A stretch of DNA of 64,000 nt from Blepharisma japonicum (lineage: Eukaryota; Ciliophora; Heterotrichea; Heterotrichida; Blepharismidae): NCBI GenBank assembly GCA_949751835.1, contig CATKHK010000068.1, positions 124,001 to 188,000 on the forward strand. Direction: 5' to 3'. Under the pieces are notes generated by a model, which worked only from the letters and a program-made list of their open reading frames with translations, did not search any database and was not told where the DNA came from. This document shows, one piece after another, positions 44,671-56,351 of the stretch (its first letter is position 1; the number at the start of each line of letters is the position of its first letter). Position numbers and translations under genes: made by a program.

Positions 44671-46755
44671 TTATTCTTTATCTTTAAATTTAAAATCTAT
44701 TTTTGGAAGTTTTATACGGGCTGATATTTTAGGCTTAGGAGTAAATCCAACACCTTGGGCCATTTCTTCTTGAGCTTGTTCGGAGACTGATATGATGGTA
44801 TCAAATACTTTTTTGCATATAGATTCCATTTGCTTAATATTTTCGGAAAGCTCTGGAGCCATTTCTATTTGGCTTTTTACACTTGTGTGGATATTTCTGA
44901 CTCGGGTAGCTTCGTCTATAATTTCTGCTTCTTGGTGAATGAAAAAAGTGTTTTTTCCTGATAAATGGCTTAAAGTTCCCATTTTTGAGTTTATTTCGAT
45001 GAGGGTTTCTAGCTCTTTTCGGCATTCTTTAATTCTTTTTATTCTTTCTGTTGCAATTGTGGTCATTTCGTAATGAATGTCAGGGAATTCTTCTAATAAT
45101 GACAGAAGATCTTTTTGGCTAACTGTTAATAAATCGCATAATCCAAAGGCCATGGTATCGCAAATCCTTGACATTGGTATAACTATTTCAATTTCACCAA
45201 TATAAGATCCTTTTAAAAAGGATTTATATACAATTTCATTCTTTGGAAGCACTAAATTAATTCTCCCAGTTATAATAAAATACATTTCGTCAGCATAGGT
45301 AGCTTCTTGGTAGAGAAATTGTCCATCAAAAGCTTGCATAGGCTTCATGAGCGGCATAATGCTGACTATAAATGATTGGTCTTTTTCTTTGAGAAATTCA
45401 ATATTATTTACAATTCCATTATACATAGAAATTGCCACTTCATATTTTAGTGACCTCGGAATATCATTAAAAAGTGCTTTATTATTTTTTCACACATTGC
45501 CAGAAAATACGTTATATTTTATTGCTGCCCTTATTCTCCTTTTACAGTCTTCTGAAATCCCGCTTTCTTTTGAAAATTCGTGCATTGCTGCTAATTTCGA
45601 AGAAAAAATCGCTTCTTTTGTGGTTAATCCTGATATAAAAGTAGACAGAGCTCCTAACCCAAAAGAATAGATACAGACTCCAATCATAATTCATATAATT
45701 GCGACGGTTATTTCTATATTATTTCCAGGCAGAATATCTCCATATCCTACAGTCACTAGGGTATAAAATGTCCAATAAGTAGAAGCTATATACTGAGTTG
45801 ACCAACCTTCGTCTAAATATTGATGCCTAAACACCCAAGTTGTGCAATCAAAATCATTAACTTTTGCGATGTAAAATCAGACACAGCCCATAATATGTAT
45901 TGATATTATCAATGACGCAAAAAATTTAAAAGTTTTTATGTATCTTGTATTAATCTGCAAAAGATCCTGAATTTTTTCAAAAAGTGCGCTATTCTCATAC
46001 TGTCTATACATTTTCACAACTCTCATTATTTTTACAAGTTTCAATAATTTCGGAAATTTGGCTAATTTTAGTAAAGAATTGTAAGATTTTTTCTCTGAAG
46101 AATGCTTTGGAGTGGTTTCATACTCAACAAGAGTCATAGGTAAGCTTGCTATAGCATCTAAAATAAACCAAGTAAATATATATTTCCAAAAATTAACTGA
46201 GAATTTTGGATTGTAATTTCCATAGTTATCGTATTCAACGCTAAACATGCACACAAAAACATCTGTAATAAATATAAAATCCAAAATTAGTTCAAAAATT
46301 GTTCATCCATCAAAGAAAACCGGATCTGTAAATGCAAGCCTTCACGGCATGATTGAAATGGTATAAATTAATAAAGTTGAGATAAGGACAGTTCAAAATT
46401 TTTTAAACTTAGAAGCTGGGCCAATTTGGTACCAGGAAAGCTCAGCTTCTTCTTTTGGTGACTCTTTTTTTTCTTTTTTGAATTCAGATCGAGATTTCAG
46501 CCTTTGGGTTTGTATATCTACATATTCAATAGAATTGATATGGGCATCAGTTATTTCATCTGATGTTCCGTATAGTATTATCTCTGGGTAAAAATTTTTG
46601 ATAAAGTTTTTGATAAAATTTTTAGCTTTTAGTTTGAATCGAACTCTTTGTCATACCTCCTTGTATTTGGATTCAAAAGTTTCTGCAATATCTGTTTGTG
46701 CAAGGGAGTAAGGGAAGTTTTTGTGAGTTTTAGGATATTGAGGGCTCTTATCCAT
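44671..46755 (-). CDS. Cyclic-nucleotide-type voltage-gated potassium channel
   Basis: The 694-residue frame starts MDKSPQYPKTHKNFPYSL and includes several TGA codons at Trp. Residues ~125-410 hold six membrane helices; the S4 segment is Lys-rich with few Arg (KLAKFPKLLKLVKIMRVVKM), and the pore has TLVTVGYGDI, the K+ filter. The linker (SGISEDCKRRIRAAIKYN) and a C-terminal cyclic-nucleotide-binding fold (GQFLYQEATYADEMYFIITG, KGSYIGEIEIVIP, SRICDTMAFGLCDLLTVSQK) follow, as in EAG/HCN/CNG-type channels. The Arg at the cAMP-binding position is kept, but neighbouring residues are unusual, so ligand binding is uncertain. Expected at plasma or ciliary membrane. Confidence 0.93.
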
Positions 46756-48203
46756 TGTAATTTAGTATGGTTTCTTATTATTGTTATTTTTACTTTTTCA
46801 CAATTTATTTGATCTTTAATTTTTTGAGAATTAGAATAAAAATTAAATTAAGAAAAATTGAATAAAAAAGAAATTTTGTAGTATTCCAGCTGTGGGACAC
46901 TGAAGGATATTCAATTATCTACTCTAATTCCTTCATAATATATTATAGGCTCAAACGGATCTTTGTCCTTTTTGCATCTTCATAAGTAATTATTCTTCAA
47001 TTCTGAAGATCTGCTTTATTTTTAATAAGGAAAATTGTTGTGCTTTTAATTAGCAATTGTTTATTAAGCTCAGTTTTTCAATAAGCGGCAGTGTCTAATG
47101 CTGAATGATTTACCAAATCTATTACAATCTTGCGGATGAGTTAGGAATGATTTATATAGAAGCCTCGATAAATTTAAAGATAATGTAGATAAAGCATTTG
47201 AAGTTTTAATTAGAAACATATTGAATTAAATGTAAAACCAAATTATTTTTGAAATAGCTAAATTATTAAAAGTATAAATATATTTAATATAGAAATAGAT
47301 AAAATAAGTTAAAACATTGTTATCTAAAATATATCTGCTATGGTAAAAGTTCAATAACGTACAGAGAGAGCTAAAGATCAAATTCACATGCAACATTTGT
47401 TTCTAGTCTTCTGCTATGCTGCAGTCTCTTTTTGTAGGCTTAATGGGCATTGAAGACTATATAACTATTTCATCGTAGTCTTGCTATTTCTTTAATTTCC
47501 ATTAATTAACTTTTAAAAAAACAATGACTTAATTCTAACATATAGAAGAATTAAACTAGCTCGTCAAAAATATTTTTAATGAGATCTTTAATTAATTATA
47601 CGATTCTGAAAATGAAAATCCAATATGTGCCATGTATTAATTACAAATAATTATAGTTATTTTGCTGATAAATCAAAAAAATTTTGATATCAATATATTG
47701 TGTAGCTATAATGCTGCTATTAATTAATTATAGTTATTATAAATGGGGAGCTTTGCATTTTACTTTTAAAATAAACCACTTATTATATAAACATAAAATA
47801 CAGGAGAAGCTTGCATAAATTTGATAAAACAACTTTGCATTAATTTAGCTTTATCTTTCAATAGAAGAGCGCTTATTTAATGAGGTAAAATATTTTTTAA
47901 AATTAAAATAAATAAATAATATAAATAGTATTCACAAGCTTTCTCAATTCTACCATGCCTTTTCTGCCATAGCATAATTGATAAGCCTCTTCATTCAAAG
48001 TAGTGCATAAATTCTTAAAAATTTTTAATAGCTAATTTATGAATAAAATCCTTTAAAGTTTATTTTTACTGCTTTACATTAACAACTATATTTAAAAAAC
48101 AATTGATTGAAAATTTTATTTACTTTTTAATTAAAAATATTTTATATATAGAGATAGGACAAATTAAATATTAAAATATTCTTATTAATTAATGAAGTAT
48201 CAT
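46756..48203. other. Largest gap in the window, with a decayed Rab copy
   Basis: 1448 bp between the potassium channel start and the RING gene end. Apart from the Rab relic at 46872-47229, it is AT-rich with stops in all frames. A somewhat G+C-richer patch near 47935-48010 shows no gene I can identify. Confidence 0.65.
46872..47229 (+). pseudogene. Decayed Rab-family GTPase copy
   Basis: Consecutive pieces in shifting plus-strand frames follow the order of a Rab GTPase C-terminal half: NFVVFQLWDTEG (the WDTAG switch II motif), then in the next frame LIPS..IIGSNGSLS (compare the LIPSYYRGS region), then VSNAEWFTKS, then DELGMIYIEASINL (the EASAK-type G5 motif), then DNVDKAFEVLIRNILN before TAA. 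At least three frame changes and several stops break it, and the P-loop half is missing. No 15-16-nt introns reconnect the pieces. It is a truncated, non-functional copy. Confidence 0.78.
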
Positions 48204-48530
48204 TTATGGCAAACCTTTTAAGATATCATCAGGGACATTATCAAGATCGAAATCAAATTTAAACTCAACTTTTGGAATTAATTGTCTCTTATAATTTTCT
48301 ACCAAATTCGCAAGTGGAACACAAGGCTTATAAAATCAAGGTCGTCTTTGCTTGAATTTTGTTTGGCATAATGGGCATTTTGAGGTCTTTTTTTCTCCGT
48401 TTTCTTTTGCAATTTCTTGAAGCTTTAAAATACATTTTTTGCAAAAGCAATGTCCACAATCTAGACAAATAGGAGTATCAAAAATATCTAAGCAAATTGC
48501 ACACTCAAGAGAATCGCTTCGGATATTCAT
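48204..48530 (-). CDS. Small RING-finger protein
   Basis: The 108-residue frame starts MNIRSDSLECAICLDIF and passes a TGA at 48336-48338. Residues 10-55 form a full C3HC4 RING: C10, C13, C25, H27, C30, C33, C52, C55, with DCGHCFCKKC. Such proteins are usually ubiquitin E3 ligases that recruit an E2. The C-terminal ~45 residues (RRPWFYKPCVPLANLVENYK, then an acidic end) resemble the piece after the RING in TRIM-like or RNF-type proteins, but no further domain fits in this length. No intron. The gene is isolated between an AT-rich gap and a divergent orphan gene. Confidence 0.85.
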
Positions 48531-48765
48531 AATCTTGTGTTAATGAATTTTAAATTTATTTTAAAAGCGGGAATTTTCTATTCAATATTTATCAAAACAT
48601 TCAAACTAATATTTATAAATAATAAGAATACATTTCGCAAGAATAATAAATGCATGAGCTTATAAACACCTTTGCATATGATATAACTCTTTATTTTTCC
48701 ATATAATACAATAGCCACATAAAATAATCTTAACCTTAAAGAAAAATTTAACGTAATACTCTAAA

Positions 48766-49794
48766 ATGGCATCAAAAAAGGTTTTCAATTTCAACAACAC
48801 CTTTTCTACTCTAAGCAATGAAGGATCAACTTTTATGGAAAGCACCCAGCAATTTTCATCAATTTTAGATGATCATGAAAGTTTTGACGAAGAAAATCAA
48901 TCTCACTCTTCATTTAGTAATACAGATCATTCAAAATCCATTTCCTATAAAAATTTTCTGTCTGGAACTTTAAGTCGAGTCAATACTTGTATAGAAAAAA
49001 AGAAAAATTGGTTAGAAGAAGAAAAACGAAAAAAATTTCTTGAAGAGGTCTCAAATCTTCAAGATAAGCCGAAAATAAACAGTTATAGCAAAAAATTATT
49101 AACTTCTAAATCTCCGATCCATAAAAGAGTTAATGATATCATGAGAAGTAAAAGAGATAAAATTAAAAACATGCAATTAGAGTTTCAGCTGAAAAAAAGA
49201 ACAGAAGAAAAACAAGCATGCACTTTTCAGCCAAAAAGTGCAAATACAACTCCTCGACGCACAGCTGAACAATTTATCCAACAAGTCGGGATTTGGCACA
49301 ACAAAAAACTTCAGAATCTAAAAAAAGACCAAACTGATAGTGAAAAAACCAAAGAACTAGAATTTACAAAAAATCCTTTAATAAATAAAAAATCACAAAT
49401 ATTAGCACAAAAGGTATTTTCTAAATAGAGATCTAAAACACCTGTTTTTGATAGGCTATATACAAACAAGAAAAATACTTCTAAATCTCCATCTCCATCA
49501 TTTACACCAAGAATATATGAGAAATCTTTGGAACTTTCTCAAAAGCTAAGCTTATCAGGTGTTTTCGAGAGGCTTTACCCTGATTCGAAATCTCAGACAT
49601 TAAAAAATTTAATACATAGTAACTCACGAACTCCTACTCATGAAAAATCAACTAAAATGCTTAGAGACAAGTCAAAAGAGAGGATGGGGCTATATAAAGT
49701 TAATACAGGAAAAGGAGCTATCCTAGAAAATTCTGTAAATGAGGTAAAGTTTCAAAGTTCCATGAGATTTCTACTGAACAGTTTAAAACAGTAA
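48766..49794 (+). CDS. Hypothetical basic protein with one intron
   Basis: Two exons joined by removal of a 15-nt intron (49414-49428) encode 337 residues, from MASKKVFNFNNTF to a TAA after LLNSLKQ. The protein is basic and Ser/Lys-rich; a short helical segment (IMRSKRDKIKNMQLEFQLK) and a conserved-looking block (CTFQPKSAN, RTAEQFIQQVGIWHNKKLQ) occur before the intron, and SPSPSFTPRIYEKS after it. The TFxPK...R-x-x-x-QFx...W pattern recurs in ciliate and other protist cytoskeletal proteins of unknown function. No membrane segment. Family not recognised. Confidence 0.78.
49414..49428 (+). other. 15-nt intron
   Basis: It reads gtattttctaaatag between codons; retained, its last three bases are an in-frame TAG. 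Removing it joins AQK to RSKTPVFDRLY with no frame change. Confidence 0.88.
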
Positions 49795-50213
49795 ATAATA
49801 AAAATTGCTGAACATCTTTTTTTATGGAATAATTCTTAAGTATCTTTCGTTTTTTATTTCAATTTTCATTAAAAGAATAAAATAATTAAAAGCATAAAAG
49901 ATATATCCAAAGGAATAAAGTTAGCAACTCAAATCTATTTATTTAATAATTTCTTCCAGTTTTTGCATATATAAAAAATCTTTTTTGTTTTTGAAGACCG
50001 TTCTGCATATATTATTCTAGCAACCCAAAATTTTTTTCTCACCCAAGCACTCCAAATCACTATAAGAAGAATAAAATATCTTCTAAATCTATGCTAAAAA
50101 TATATCCTTATATTTATCATAAAAATTTTATCTATAAATATCTTAATTTAAATTATATTTGATCTCAGCAGAATTCGATATGATATAACCGATTTCTTAT
50201 TAGCCCTATAAAA
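49795..50213. other. AT-rich intergenic gap
   Basis: 419 bp between two plus-strand genes; no gene, RNA or repeat recognised. It should contain the promoter of the Ariadne gene. Confidence 0.6.
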
Positions 50214-51845
50214 ATGTCAAGTGAAGAAGATGAATGGGGGTGGGACGAAGATGAAGAAGAAAATGATTGGTACGCTTCGGAAGAACTCCCAGATTTATCA
50301 CGAGGGGTTTCCTATGTCCTTATGAGCGAAAAAGATATAGCTGAGCGCCAAATGCAAGCAATCGCCAAAGTTTCAGATCTTTTAGGTTTCACGAATTCCC
50401 AAGCTGCAGCACTTCTTATAAAATATGACTGGAATCCTCAATTAGTCTGCCAAAAAATTACTGATTCTAGATTCGATGATATTGCGATTCTTGACAGAAA
50501 AACATCGTTTCGCAGGTCAAATGAAAGCCAAACCTGCATGGTTTGTTGCCAAAGAGTCAAAGGCTTTGATATGAGAGGCTTGGACTGTGGGCATATGTTC
50601 TGCAAACATTGCTATACAGGATATCTCACAGAAAAGTTAAATGAAGGAGTTTCATCAGTATTTTCTACATGCCCTATGGACGGATGCAAAATGATTGTGC
50701 CTGAAGAACTATTTCAAGACCTCCTTCCTGGACAACTTTTCCAGAGATACAAACGATTTTTGCTAAGATCTTTTGTTGATAATCGCCAAACAGTGAAATG
50801 ATGCCCAGCTCCAGGCTGCCAATATGCAGTTGAATACCCCAAAATGAAAGCTAAAGATATCATCTGCAAATGCGGCTACTCCTGGTGCTTTAAATGTGGA
50901 AAAGAAGCTCATCGTCCTTTAGACTGTGAAAAACTTAATAAGTGGAACGAAAGAAACTCAGGAGTTAGCCTATCTGGAGAAGATGATTGGCTTGTAGCAA
51001 ACACAAAGCAATGCCCAAGCTGCAAGGTCAGGATCCAGAAAAACCAAGGCTGCATGCACATGACTTGCAAGTGCGGGTATCAATTCTGCTGGCTTTGTGG
51101 TGGAAACTGGACAGAACATGGCGAAGCTACAGGAGGTTTTTATAAATGCAATAAATTTGAAGCCAAACAAAAAAGAGGAGAGCTTTCAGCAGAAGAACGC
51201 AAAAGAGCTATAGCTGCCCAAAGCACCCAACGTTATGAGCATTATTTTAACCGTTTCATGGAGCATAAATCCTCAATTCGCTTCGCAAAAGAAAAAAAAT
51301 CAAAAATGCTTGCAAGTGTTGAAACAATGAAGCAAATTTTAACTGGGTATTCAAACGATTTTACTTTTATAGGAGAAATCTGCGACCTGATTATCAGCTC
51401 TAGAAGTTCTTTATGCTACTCTTACCCTCTTGGATTTTTCTTAACTTCTCCTTCTAAGCTGAGATTTTTTGAATTTGTGCAGGCTGAGCTTGAAAATTCT
51501 TTAGACAAGCTTGACGAGTTTACTGATAAAAACTTAGACAACTATGTAAGCGTAACTGAAAGCGGGTGTAGACTTGACCAGGAATTTTTTACATATAGAA
51601 GTGACGCTTTAAGACTTGCAGGAGTGGTCAAAGAACATATCAATAAATGTTTAACTGAAATGGAAAATGGCTTCCCTGATGTATTAGGGATTGATGAGTA
51701 TGGGAGAACAGAAGAAGAATTGGTGTTTTCATTAGAAGATGAGTCGCTATCACATTGGATTTGCAGCTCATGCACTTATGCGAATGAAAAAGGCAAAACT
51801 GTCTGTGATATTTGTCAAACAGCAAGACCAACACTACGTAATTAG
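50214..51845 (+). CDS. Ariadne-type RBR E3 ubiquitin ligase with C-terminal RanBP2 zinc finger
   Basis: A 543-residue protein, continuous when TGA at 50799-50801 is read as the conserved Trp in VKWCPAPGC. It has an acidic N-terminus, a UBA-like region (ISDLLGFTNSQAAALLIKYD-type), RING1 (CMVCCQRVKGFDMRGLDC...CPMDGC), IBR (CKCGYSWCFKCGKEAH), and RING2 (QCPSCKVRIQKNQGCMHMTC), in which the Cys of GCMHM is the catalytic thioester residue. An Ariadne helical domain follows, then a RanBP2/NZF finger (WICSSCTYANEKGKTVCDIC), an arrangement seen in plant ARI proteins and absent from human ARIH1. In animals such ligases work with neddylated cullins. Stop is TAG. Confidence 0.95.
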
Positions 51846-51866
51846 CGTCAAATATTATTTTAATCA

Positions 51867-53816
51867 TTATTCTTGAACAGCAAAAATGTCCCCTCTTCCT
51901 TCTAGTTCTCTATTTCTTTTTATTAATTTATTTTTTTCTAAGGTCATTTGGTTGAGCAGCTTGGTATAATAAGCAGTAATCGCTTGATGCTCATCTCTCC
52001 ATTTTTCGCCTAGTTTAGAATGTGAGGCTACAAATTCATTATATTTTTCTTCTGCCAATCTTTGTCTTTCTCTTGCTTCTGAGATATTTCTTTCAACATC
52101 TGCAAGTTTGGCATTATAGCCTGCCCCTAATTCTTGAGTTTTTATATAGTAATCGTCTCTCAGCTTATTAAGCTCTTCTACGAGGTTGTCTCTTTCTTTA
52201 GAAACTTCTTCGAACTGTCCTTTATGTCTTCTGCTTTCTTCTTTGCTTCTTTTTAAGGATGCTTTTATTGACTCAATTTCTCTATTTGAAGAATGTATCA
52301 GATTTTCATAATTTTTTTTCAGCCTGTCTCATTCTTGTCTTTCATATCCATACTGTTCATTTTGGGTCTCCAATAATCTTTTTTCAGTCAGCCTAACTTC
52401 TTCAGTCTCCCTCATCCTTCTTTCGTATTCATCCAGTCTATTATTTATGCGTTTTTGTTCTTCTTGAAGTACGTTTTCAGCTCTTTGCACATCTCTTGCT
52501 AATGACGAGTTATCTCTGGCTAGTCTTTCTGCTTGTAGCTGCAGCTCATTATTTTTTTCTTGTATAGATTTCAGCTCATCATCTCTTGTCGCTATCAGAT
52601 TTTTATGTTTATTCCTCATAGAATCAATCATAATATCAAATTTTGCTTTTTGTTCACCAAGCTCAGTCCTCAGCTGTTCATTTAGCCTTTCAATTTGTCG
52701 CTGGTACTGTTGGTCCTTCATAGCCATTCTGTCTCTTTCTAAAAAGGCGTCTTCTACCCTTTGCTTAGCGTCTCTTTCTCTTTGATCTAAAGCTTCTTCT
52801 TTCTGCTGATATTTTGCGAGTTTTTCTTCATAGCTGGACATGATTTTTAGAAGGCTTTCGTATTCGATTTTAATACTGTCATATTCGCGCTTATAATAAT
52901 TAGCTTGGTCTTTGGCTTCTTCTAAGTCTCTTTCTTGCATTATTGATTTATTTGTTAGATCTTTGTCCCTTAACGAATTATTGTGGGCTTCTTGTATCAG
53001 CATTTCTATTTCTTCAGACTTTTTAGCATCAATTTCTTCATATGCTTTTCTATAATAGTCTCCATTCTGTTTGGCAAGCCTCAGCTCATTTTGCAGCCGA
53101 TTTATCAGGGTGTTTTGTTCTTCTCTTTCCCTTTCAAGGTTTCCAAGCCTTTCTTGAGATTTTTTCAGTTTTTCTTCAGCGATTTCTTTGTAGCCTCTGA
53201 TTTCTTCTTCATTCATCTGCAAATTTCTATGATCAGAAATAAGCTGTTTTAGCTGAGACCCATATTTTTCTGCAGCCTCGTCCCTATCCTTGGCTACTCT
53301 TTCTAATAGTTCATTTCTTGTCTTAAGGGCTTCAAGCTGTTCTAATAATAAATTATTTTCTGTTGATAATAAATCAAGACGCTCCTGCATTTCGTTTTTT
53401 TCTTCTAAATAGAACGCAGCACCAATGCCGCTGTTGTCTAGCTCTTTGCGCTCGCGCTCTAACATTTCGTGCCATCTACGGTCCATCTCTTCACGCAGAG
53501 ATGAGTTTTCAGCTGTAAGGCGCTTTGTGTGCTCTCCTATATCTATTAAATTTAATTTAGCTCTTTCCAATGCAGACTCCAGCTCGTGAATTCGGTTATC
53601 ATAGGCTAAAAGTAAAGGGGAAAGAAAAACTGTATTCGCCGCCCATGGAGGTATAGCTTGGTCAACTAATAAGTCAGATTGTGCTGGGAGCTCTTGGCTT
53701 TGATTGATTTGATATCTCCTAAGCTCTTGGTTTAGCCGATTATTAAGGTCATGCAAGTCATCATTTTCTCTCTGGAGGCTTGCGATTTTATCTTGAAAAA
53801 TTTGAATGTCTGCCAT
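51867..53816 (-). CDS. Long coiled-coil protein
   Basis: Reading TGA at 52329-52331 as Trp gives 649 residues from MADIQIFQDKIASLQREN to a TAA 21 bp from the convergent Ariadne stop. Nearly the whole length is coiled coil rich in Glu, Arg, Leu and Asn. The exception is a short ordered stretch near residue 55-75 (IPPWAANTVFLSPLLLAYDN), a PPW...LSPLLLAYD motif of the type found in centrosome/basal-body coiled-coil proteins such as CEP89-like ones; I am not certain of the family. Probable role: basal-body or transition-zone scaffold. Confidence 0.82.
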
Positions 53817-53923
53817 AATATTTATTCAAACGATGAATTAATCTTTAATTTCAGCCTTTTCCGACACTTAGTAAGTCTAAGAGTAAATAAATTTTTATTT
53901 AAATTATCAGTTATAATTAAGAA

Positions 53924-54718
53924 ATGACTGCTGTTTGCACACCAAAAATAGACTCTCCTAATAACTCAAGGATATTATCAGACCATGAAGAAGATAAACA
54001 GAATTATTTTGCTGACCATAATATGAACCCTACAATAGCTTTGGATAGGAGAGGGACATATTCGAGAAAGCTGTTTCACAAAATCCCTTTGAAATATTGG
54101 TGGTACACAATATTTTTTGTGATTTTTTTAAACCAAGTGTTAATTTTAGGAGCATTAGCAACTCCTCGCTGAGTTAAGCAAGGAGATGAGCCCAATAGAT
54201 GAAAAGGAGGGCTAATTAAATGTGGGTCTTGCAATGGTAGATGGGAAGGAGAATATTATATTTCAATCTCAAATAAAGCTTGTGATAATGATATGGACGG
54301 ATACTGCGATACTTTTTCAATGCTACTCCGAGCAGGCATAGCTACCGCTATATTTGAAATTCTAGCACTTTTATTTTTAAATATATGAGAAATGCTTATT
54401 TTTGTGGAACTCAGAGGAATTTTTGTATTAAAAGACTGAATTGTTTATTTCGTTGTAGCTGCAGCTTTTATATCAAACACATTTGGAATTGCGGTTTGGT
54501 TTGGAGTCACTGGGGCTACATTTAATGATGATTGCCACAAAGCTTCAAGTATTAAAAACAATGAAAAAGTCTGCGCGACAGATGGGCCAATTTTAATGAT
54601 TGTTGCTGAAATTTGGATACCAATTACATGTATGTTTTTTTATTGGGTTTATAATAAAAGGTGGTCAATTGTGCCAACCGAAAGTGCATCAGAGGCAACT
54701 ACAGGAATTTTAAGATAG
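53924..54718 (+). CDS. Four-transmembrane-span protein of unknown family
   Basis: The 264-residue frame has four in-frame TGA codons and ends at TAG. After an unordered N-terminus of ~60 residues it has four hydrophobic helices (starting YWWYTIFFVIFLNQVLILGA; IATAIFEILALLFLNIW; IVYFVVAAAFISNTFGIAV; ILMIVAEIWIPITCMFFYW). The first loop is Cys-rich (KCGSCNGRW..., CDNDMDGYC), and another two cysteines lie in the second loop, typical of extracellular disulfide loops as in tetraspan/claudin-like proteins. No exact family is recognised. Length and topology suggest a surface tetraspan membrane protein. Confidence 0.8.
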
Positions 54719-54857
54719 TATAATTATCATTTTTAAAGGAAAATGACTTATAATTATTGTGATCTATATTATGCTATTCTAAATTAATTTTTTTTTAAGA
54801 CGTTTATGATATTTGTAAGGTCATTTGTTTTCTTTAAGCCAAAATTACGCCAAATAC

Positions 54858-56237
54858 TTATATTTTATTATTGTTGTTTTCTATATCTGTCCGCTGTTTT
54901 ACATATTTTCCATCAACTCCTTCCTCTTCTTCATACTCATTTTTTGATCTTTTATAATATGATTGCATGATAGGAATTGTCCATAAAATCGAAAAAATGC
55001 ATACAGTGATCATAAAATTAAAAACAGCGTCCCAACTGTACTCTTGCAATGCTCCGATCTATATGAAATTTACAATAAATTGGCCTACACTAGCTCCGAT
55101 ACCTCCTGAGCCATCTACGATACCAGCTATCGTTGCTTTGGCTTCTTCTTTGTTAGCATTTGCTTTGGCTTGGCCTAAATCAGCTGCCACAACTGAAGAA
55201 ATAAAACATGTGAGCCCGCCTAAGGCTGCCCCGAGTAGTGGTATTAATATAAAAAAATACCACAATGTGTCAGAAGTGCCTAGTTTTAAGCAAAATAACA
55301 GTGGAATTGTAAGAACTATCACAGGAGTTGTAACTAAGATTCTATCTTTTGTTTTGTCACTGAGTCAGCCTAATAGAATAGTTCCTATTGTTCCTCCGAC
55401 GTCATAAGAACCGACCATCAGACCCATTTTCTCACCTTTTATCCCGATTTTTTTTTCTAAGAAATAAGGAAGCCACATCATTAATCCATAGTTCATCATT
55501 TTGATGCCTGAATAAGTCAATGAATAAAATATTACCCCAGGTATCATGCAAGCTTGCCTAATTGGAATTCTTCTTCGTTCAGGAATCGCTTGGATTTCTC
55601 TGGGGCTGACTCCAGTACTTGTAATCAACGCAGAATCAACTTTGTCATCCACAGTTGACCAAAATGCAACAGCCACCAATACAAGCAGAGAAACCATTAA
55701 AACTGTTACATATTCCCAGCCTACCCCTTCAGAGTACAGCCCAGCTGCTACCTGTGATCCTACAATATTTCCAACTACAGTATTTGCACTTCAAAGTCCT
55801 AATATTTTTCCACGGGAACCTTTAGAAAACCAAGTCCCCATAATAGCTACAGTGCCCGGCCATACAGCAGAAAAAAAGAATCCTAAAAGTCCGAAAAAAC
55901 AAATATAAGCTCCTGGATGAGTAACATTTAATAGTGCTAGTAAAATAATCTGCTTAGAACTTACAATCAAAAATACACCGCCAGCTGACAGCATTGATAT
56001 TGAAACAACCATAACAACAGGATATGAATCTCCTAATATCCCACTAATAAAATTTCCTGCTGCATAGCACATCAGAAAGACCATATCAAAACTTCCTAAC
56101 CAAGTAGAGGAAAATCCCAAAGTCTGATTTACTTCTGGCTTCGCCATAATTCAGCTTTCAAGCACAGCATGCCTTGACAAATTGCATAAAAAACTCAAAA
56201 TAAAGACAATAAATTGGGACTTGACAAGCCGATTCAT
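54858..56237 (-). CDS. SLC37-type sugar-phosphate/phosphate antiporter (MFS)
   Basis: The 459-residue gene appears as four fragments under the standard code but is one frame with TGA as Trp, from MNRLVKSQFIVFIL to TAA. It has about 12 membrane helices in two halves around a cytoplasmic loop. Motifs of the organophosphate:Pi antiporters include NLSRHAVLES, GSFDMVFLMCYAAGNFISG, GLLGFFFSAVWPGTVAIMGT, WFSKGSRGKILGLWSANTVV and DVGGTIGTILLGWLSDK. Family members (SLC37A1-4, bacterial GlpT/UhpT) exchange glucose-6-phosphate or glycerol-3-phosphate for phosphate, usually at the ER membrane. The exact substrate cannot be read from the sequence. Confidence 0.92.
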
Positions 56238-56351
56238 ATTTAAATTGCCGACTTAAAAATAAATTTAAAAAAGCAATTTATCATTTTAATATATATAAAT
56301 AATTATTATAGCATATAATGCTTGATTATTAAATAAATTTATTGGGCATGA

